Shown here: one piece after another, positions 60,201 through 64,000 of the stretch
How positions within the stretch are numbered: the stretch's first letter is position 1
How the letters are laid out: each line of letters starts with the position of its first letter
NCBI GenBank assembly: GCA_947462335.1
Contig: OX381704.1
Span: 27,737,955 to 27,801,954, forward strand
Reading direction: 5' to 3'
Length of the DNA stretch: 64,000 nt
DNA from: Harmothoe impar
Lineage: Eukaryota > Annelida > Polychaeta > Phyllodocida > Polynoidae
The notes under the pieces: generated by a model
Told to the model about the DNA's origin: nothing
Databases searched by the model: none
Seen by the model: the letters and a program-made list of their open reading frames with translations, nothing else
Program-made: the position numbers and the translations under genes

Positions 60201-62098
60201 ATTTGTATGTTTACAGCTCCGAGTTCGCCAACATTTGAGGTTATGGACATTGGGGAGGACTGGGCGGTCGTTTCATGGGAACCTTCCCGAAGCGGTAACC
60301 CAGGCAGCGTGTTCTACGTGCAGTATAGGGCTAGAGGTAAGGTTGAATCACCAGTATTCATGATAATAACCCTCTTAAGTAACCTGACATTCTTAACGAA
60401 AACATATAATGGTATTTAGAGACACGATTTGTGTAATAGATATGATGATCTTACAGCACAATCAGATCGATAAAACGATGTGACTCGAATAATATTGACT
60501 GTTCTTTTAGTGAATAGTTTTAAATTTTGTTAATCTGATCAATATCGAGAACTCAGACATACATAACTGAACTTGCTGGTTCCATCTAGGTGAATACAAC
60601 TGGGTGCACTCACCAGACGAGGTGCTGGCCTACAGTATGAAGCTCAACTACCTGGATCCAGGCACCACCTACCAGGCACGAGCTGTGTCCAAGAATGGAG
60701 CTGGTGATGAAGCCCCCGCCGAATGGCAGACCTTCACTACTGGCGGCATTGGTGAGCCATCATTACCCTCTCAGAGATGCCACTTTTCCTACTTTTGCAG
60801 GAATTCATACTTTTTTGCTGCTTTTAATTAAGATTAATTTTTTAAGACTCTAAAGAGGGTTATAGAAAAAGGTTTTTGTGCAGGAAAAAATGTGCAGCAA
60901 AATGTTGTTTTGTTTTGTGCAGGCCCAGGCCGTGTGGACCTCAAGACGGCTTTCTGGTTCTACAGCATCTTTGGCTGCCTCCTCTTCTTGGCACTCTTCA
61001 TGGTCGGCTTCATCTTCGTAAAGCGCTCCACAGACAGCTGGTGGGAGGTCAAAGGTTAGCACTAACTGTGTATAAAAATGTTATAAATATAGCATGTATA
61101 TGTGCATTTATTTATGTATCATGACAGTATTGAATCACATGCCACAAGCCTGTGTATTTTCCCACTTATTATCATAGACACTGTATATGCAGGTATAATG
61201 TCAATGCATATATTGATTTGAATGCAGCGGAAGAAGACAATTTTCCATTTTCTAATTGTTTGTATTTGCTCTTGTTATCAGAGGCTGAAATTGAAGAACA
61301 AGTCCGACAGCTGCAAGCTGAGGAAGCTATTCGTCAGCTGGGTATTGTGAACCAGTATGCAGTCACGTAAGTAATCAACGCGTTCTTGGCAAATATCCTG
61401 CTTTAACACACTGTCAGTCTTTGTCATCGCTGAAGCATCGTTCATACATAGAATCGTTACTGATTTTTTAAAAAGAAATTTAATCTAAAAATTTAAAAAT
61501 AGATAAATTGAGCATTCATTGTCAAGACTATCAAGAACCATGGTAATGTTCTACATAACCCTATGAAAGCCTAAAAGTATTTCTCACAGAGCAGTTCTAA
61601 TGTCTCTACCAGGTATATAGAGAAACATGACAATTTTTTCCACTGTCTAATAATCCTCCTTCCTCATCACCCTACAGAGGAAGCCATGACATGATCAACA
61701 CAAGTTATGGTGATCCTACCGCTGACTATTACCGCAACAAGCAGGGAATGGATGACGAAGGATCTTACGATGAAGACGAAGACACAGCAGCTGGCTTCGG
61801 TAAGGGCTACCAGTCTCAGCAGAGTCAGGAGCCTTACATTAACCAGGAACCACACGGAGGCTACCAGCCTCCGCACGGAGGCTACCAGCCACCGCAGGGA
61901 GGGTACCAGCCACCGCAGGGAGGGTACCAACCACCGCAGGGAGGGTATCAGCCTCCACAAGGAGGGTATCAACCACCACCAGGAGGGTATCAGCCACCAC
62001 AGGGCGGGTATCAGCATGATGATGATGCCTTTGTACAGGACGGACAGTACCACCTCGCCCAGGGGCAGGGACAGAAGGAGTCTCCTTCTTTTGTATAG
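51268..62098 (+). CDS. Nrg: Neuroglian/L1CAM-type adhesion protein (complete, 23 coding exons)
   Basis: Single-pass neuronal-type cell adhesion molecule. Exons: 51268-51367, 51565-51670, 51939-52126, 52501-52683, 53053-53181, 53478-53580, 54225-54412, 54899-55030, 55432-55575, 55841-56022, 56365-56455, 56647-56937, 57268-57644, 57955-58195, 58439-58566, 58774-59008, 59155-59277, 59820-59999, 60217-60336, 60590-60751, 60923-61054, 61282-61366, 61678-62098. Total 4041 nt, 1346 residues. The layout is signal peptide (about 1-28), six Ig domains (34-612), five FnIII domains (613-1134), one TM segment, and a cytoplasmic tail of about 175 residues. The 6 Ig + 5 FnIII + TM order defines the L1 family. 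The SGED linker before the third FnIII and GYRIQFWKK within it match L1 closely. The tail lacks the family's FIGQY ankyrin-binding motif. Confidence 0.92.
51565..56937 (+). other. Neuroglian: six Ig domains
   Basis: Ig1 to Ig5 are each split over two exons and Ig6 sits in one (56647-56937). Each has the Cys pair and D-x-G-x-Y-x-C type F-strand: for example RDEGIYQCFAENKHG in Ig1, EDAGKYECQGIN in Ig3, VDAGEYTCTATN in Ig5 and LDTGEYTCVASN in Ig6. Ig2 and Ig4 have variant F-strands (DGRQYVCIVQN and DAFVVQCNATN). The Ig pairs usually carry homophilic binding in this family. Confidence 0.88.
55143..55273. repeat. Short relative of the 28705-29290 element, in a neuroglian intron
   Basis: GGATGAAAGTC at the left and CACTTTCATCC at the right, with TATATCAAGTTTTTTTT near the left end as in the larger copy. 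Confidence 0.5.
57268..60751 (+). other. Neuroglian: five FnIII domains, third with dibasic cleavage-type site
   Basis: FnIII-1 lies in one exon at 57268-57644, which runs into FnIII-2 (57955-58195). FnIII-3 is in 58439-59008, FnIII-4 in 59155-59999 and FnIII-5 in 60217-60751. FnIII-3 contains RPRTKRE, with the R-x-K-R codons at 58861-58872 (about residue 891-894). Vertebrate L1 and NrCAM have a basic convertase site at the equivalent place. Confidence 0.85.
59625..59663. repeat. Perfect hairpin in neuroglian intron 17
   Basis: CAGTGAAGGGAGCCT (59625-59639), a 9-nt loop, then its exact complement (59649-59663). Confidence 0.65.
60923..61054 (+). other. Neuroglian: transmembrane exon
   Basis: Encodes AFWFYSIFGCLLFLALFMVG followed by FIFVKRSTDSWWEVK. 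About 24 hydrophobic residues, then a basic stop-transfer pair. This sets the orientation with the C-terminus in the cytoplasm. Confidence 0.9.
61678..62098 (+). other. Neuroglian: last coding exon with GGYQPP repeats and PDZ-type end
   Basis: Encodes an acidic region (DDEGSYDEDED), then eight GGYQ units spaced by seven residues (GGYQPPH, GGYQPPQ, GGYQPPP) from a 21-bp tandem repeat at about 61855-62014. The end is SPSFV followed by TAG, a class I PDZ-ligand pattern (S-x-V). Confidence 0.88.
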
Positions 62099-63050
62099 GA
62101 CACTCTTAGTTATCACTTAGAGGAGCCTACAATGAACTATCCTGCCACACATTGGATATTTTTGTACAAAATAGGTGCCATGGATACAAAACGCTCCTTA
62201 TGATACAGAACAAAAGGGAAAAGACAATCTATTCCTCTACTATAAAGATCTGCAAATATGTGATCTGTTGCCGAATTGAAATTGTCTTTTTTTAAATATT
62301 TTGTTAAGTCTTAATGAAGATATAGCAAGACCTATTGTATAACCTTCCTTTGAAGAGTAGGGGATTCATTCTGCATTCCATGTTTGTACTCTCTTCTTTT
62401 TCTTTTGTAAAAAGGAAAGATATGAGAAGAAAGAAAATTTGCAGGCATTCTCAATGGCTAGCAATCTGCCAAATATATTATAAGTGTTAGTATAGCTTGT
62501 AAATAGGCACTAATGTAAACACTGCAATCTATGCATTCCGTTGATCTACTTGAGTAGGAAATCCTATATATATATAAAACTACTCTGTTAAGAATTCTCA
62601 CTCCAATTATACCATTTATAATACCACTTTTTGAAATGTTGGATGAGTGGATCTGTTTTTCGCTAATGGTCTTTATTGGCAATGTTTGTATTATGTACTA
62701 AAACGTCATGTATATAAAAGGAACGAACCAAGGATGACTTGAGAGTACGGTATTTGTCAGGGCAAGGGTACTTATCCATGGAGGGATAATTAATTACAAA
62801 TCTTTAAAATGCCGATTGTCTGGGAATGCATGCACCGTTGGGACATTAAGCTGAGATATTATTATTGCAAATTTATTCAAATTCTGTCCCCCAAAATAAA
62901 CCACGCCAACAGCTTTTGGGGGAGATTTCTGATATAGATGTATGTACATGCTACTCAGATATATATACTTGACACAATACAAATATTAATATTCTCATGG
63001 AATATTTTGTATTTTATTGGGCCATTTAGTGCATGGAGAGTGGAAATAAA
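62099..63050 (+). other. Neuroglian 3'UTR
   Basis: AT-rich, no coding signal. It ends at AATAAA (63045-63050), followed by a second candidate ATTAAA near 63146. Confidence 0.55.
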
Positions 63051-64000
63051 TGTAAAAATGAAAGCTTACTTCGTATTCAATGTTCATTGTAACTGATAAA
63101 CACATGTACATATTAAGTCCAGTATGGATGGATCATAATTTTGTCATTAAAGTCATTTTATACAAATCAAAGTTTTTCTTGTTCTTGCGTTTCATTTTGA
63201 GCATTCAGAATATATAACGCAACTAATTATGAAAAAGCATATATTTGAGAATGAAAATACGTCACATATATTAAAGCCGCATCTTATGCGCGGAGCAGAA
63301 CCCCAGTACGGCTTAAAGAATTCTCCCAATGTGAGGTACAAGGGATTTAAGAAAAATACTACTACCGTAAAACCTTGTGTATAAGCCTAACTCGCGTATA
63401 AGCCGCACTCCCCAGCTAGCAAAACTCGTATGAATCACGTTATCTCTACGTTTTTTCTCAACAGATATTTACTGCATTTGGTTACGTCAGAAAGTGGCGC
63501 CCATTACATACTATGTGCAAATCTTTAAGACGTGTTTTTGACTATGTAATATCCATGTAAAAAAATCATGTGTATCTTACGTAAATAAGTTACATGATGT
63601 AGACATCATCATCAATTATATATATGATATATATACACAATGTAATTTAGATGGTCATGGGTGACATTGATCTGATCTCAGCATAATTTTGTTTTTGACA
63701 GCATAATTATGTTAAAAACATGTAAAACTAAAACATAATTTGCACCTATTTTCTCTGTGTGTGGTTCTCCATCAGAAGCAAGTAACATCCAGGCAATCAA
63801 CATAAGAAAGGGTTTCTTGCCTGTAGACATCACCAATAGTCCTACAGAGTCTTAGCACATTGATCCTAACACATTGGCCAAGATGTGATGCCGGCTCATG
63901 GTCAGTATTTTCATTTGAATATTTGTAGCAACCGCAGAAAAGGTGTGCTGATACTAATCTCCTGGTTCTCCCTTAAACAATCATTCTACAGGAACAAAAA
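63051..64000. other. Right-end intergenic sequence
   Basis: No gene recognised. It contains TATAAGCC/GTATAAGCCGC motifs at about 63380-63405 that look repeat-derived. Confidence 0.4.

Overview
This is a eukaryotic, metazoan genome window. Every recognisable protein is split into short exons with GT-AG introns, and the background is AT-rich with many homopolymer runs and small foldback elements. The gene set is MON2, Rho, COG5 and an L1CAM/neuroglian-type adhesion molecule. This set, together with the compact invertebrate-style introns and abundant MITEs, suggests a marine invertebrate. I lean towards a lophotrochozoan such as a mollusc, but that placement is weak.

Layout. (1) 435-6137, minus strand: the first 11 coding exons of MON2, which continues past the left edge. 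(2) 6.1-9.4 kb: intergenic repeats. (3) 9.4-14.7 kb, minus strand: a GC-rich, decayed LTR retrotransposon. It keeps one LTR, gag, protease and the start of the RT region, has lost most of pol, and ends in an extra zinc-finger/lysine-rich ORF. (4) 14.7-17.6 kb: nested DNA repeats. (5) 17.7-32.8 kb, plus strand: a RhoA-type GTPase gene with one shared first coding exon and two complete alternative last exons that encode different CAAX tails. (6) 33.5-45.4 kb, minus strand: COG5, complete in 20 coding exons (808 residues in my model). (7) 48.0-51.2 kb: a 16-bp C-rich minisatellite that creates false long ORFs in all three plus frames. (8) 51.2-63.1 kb, plus strand: a neuroglian-type gene, complete in 23 coding exons (1346 residues). 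It has six Ig domains, five FnIII domains and one TM segment, with an unusual GGYQPP-repeat cytoplasmic tail.

How the genes relate. MON2 (an Arf-GEF-like scaffold) and COG5 (a tethering subunit) both act in Golgi/endosome traffic. Rho and neuroglian act in cytoskeleton and adhesion. Rho and COG5 are tail-to-tail. MON2/Rho and COG5/neuroglian are head-to-head. The exon models were assembled by hand from reading frames and splice sites. The COG5 and neuroglian coding totals (2427 and 4041 nt) are exact multiples of three, which supports them.

Most notable observations: the duplicated Rho terminal exons with a 151-bp tract of perfect identity (a gene-conversion signature); the non-canonical neuroglian tail; the accessory zinc-finger ORF in the retrotransposon; and a dispersed repeat family built on CATGTCG/GTCGATTTTAAGAAA.
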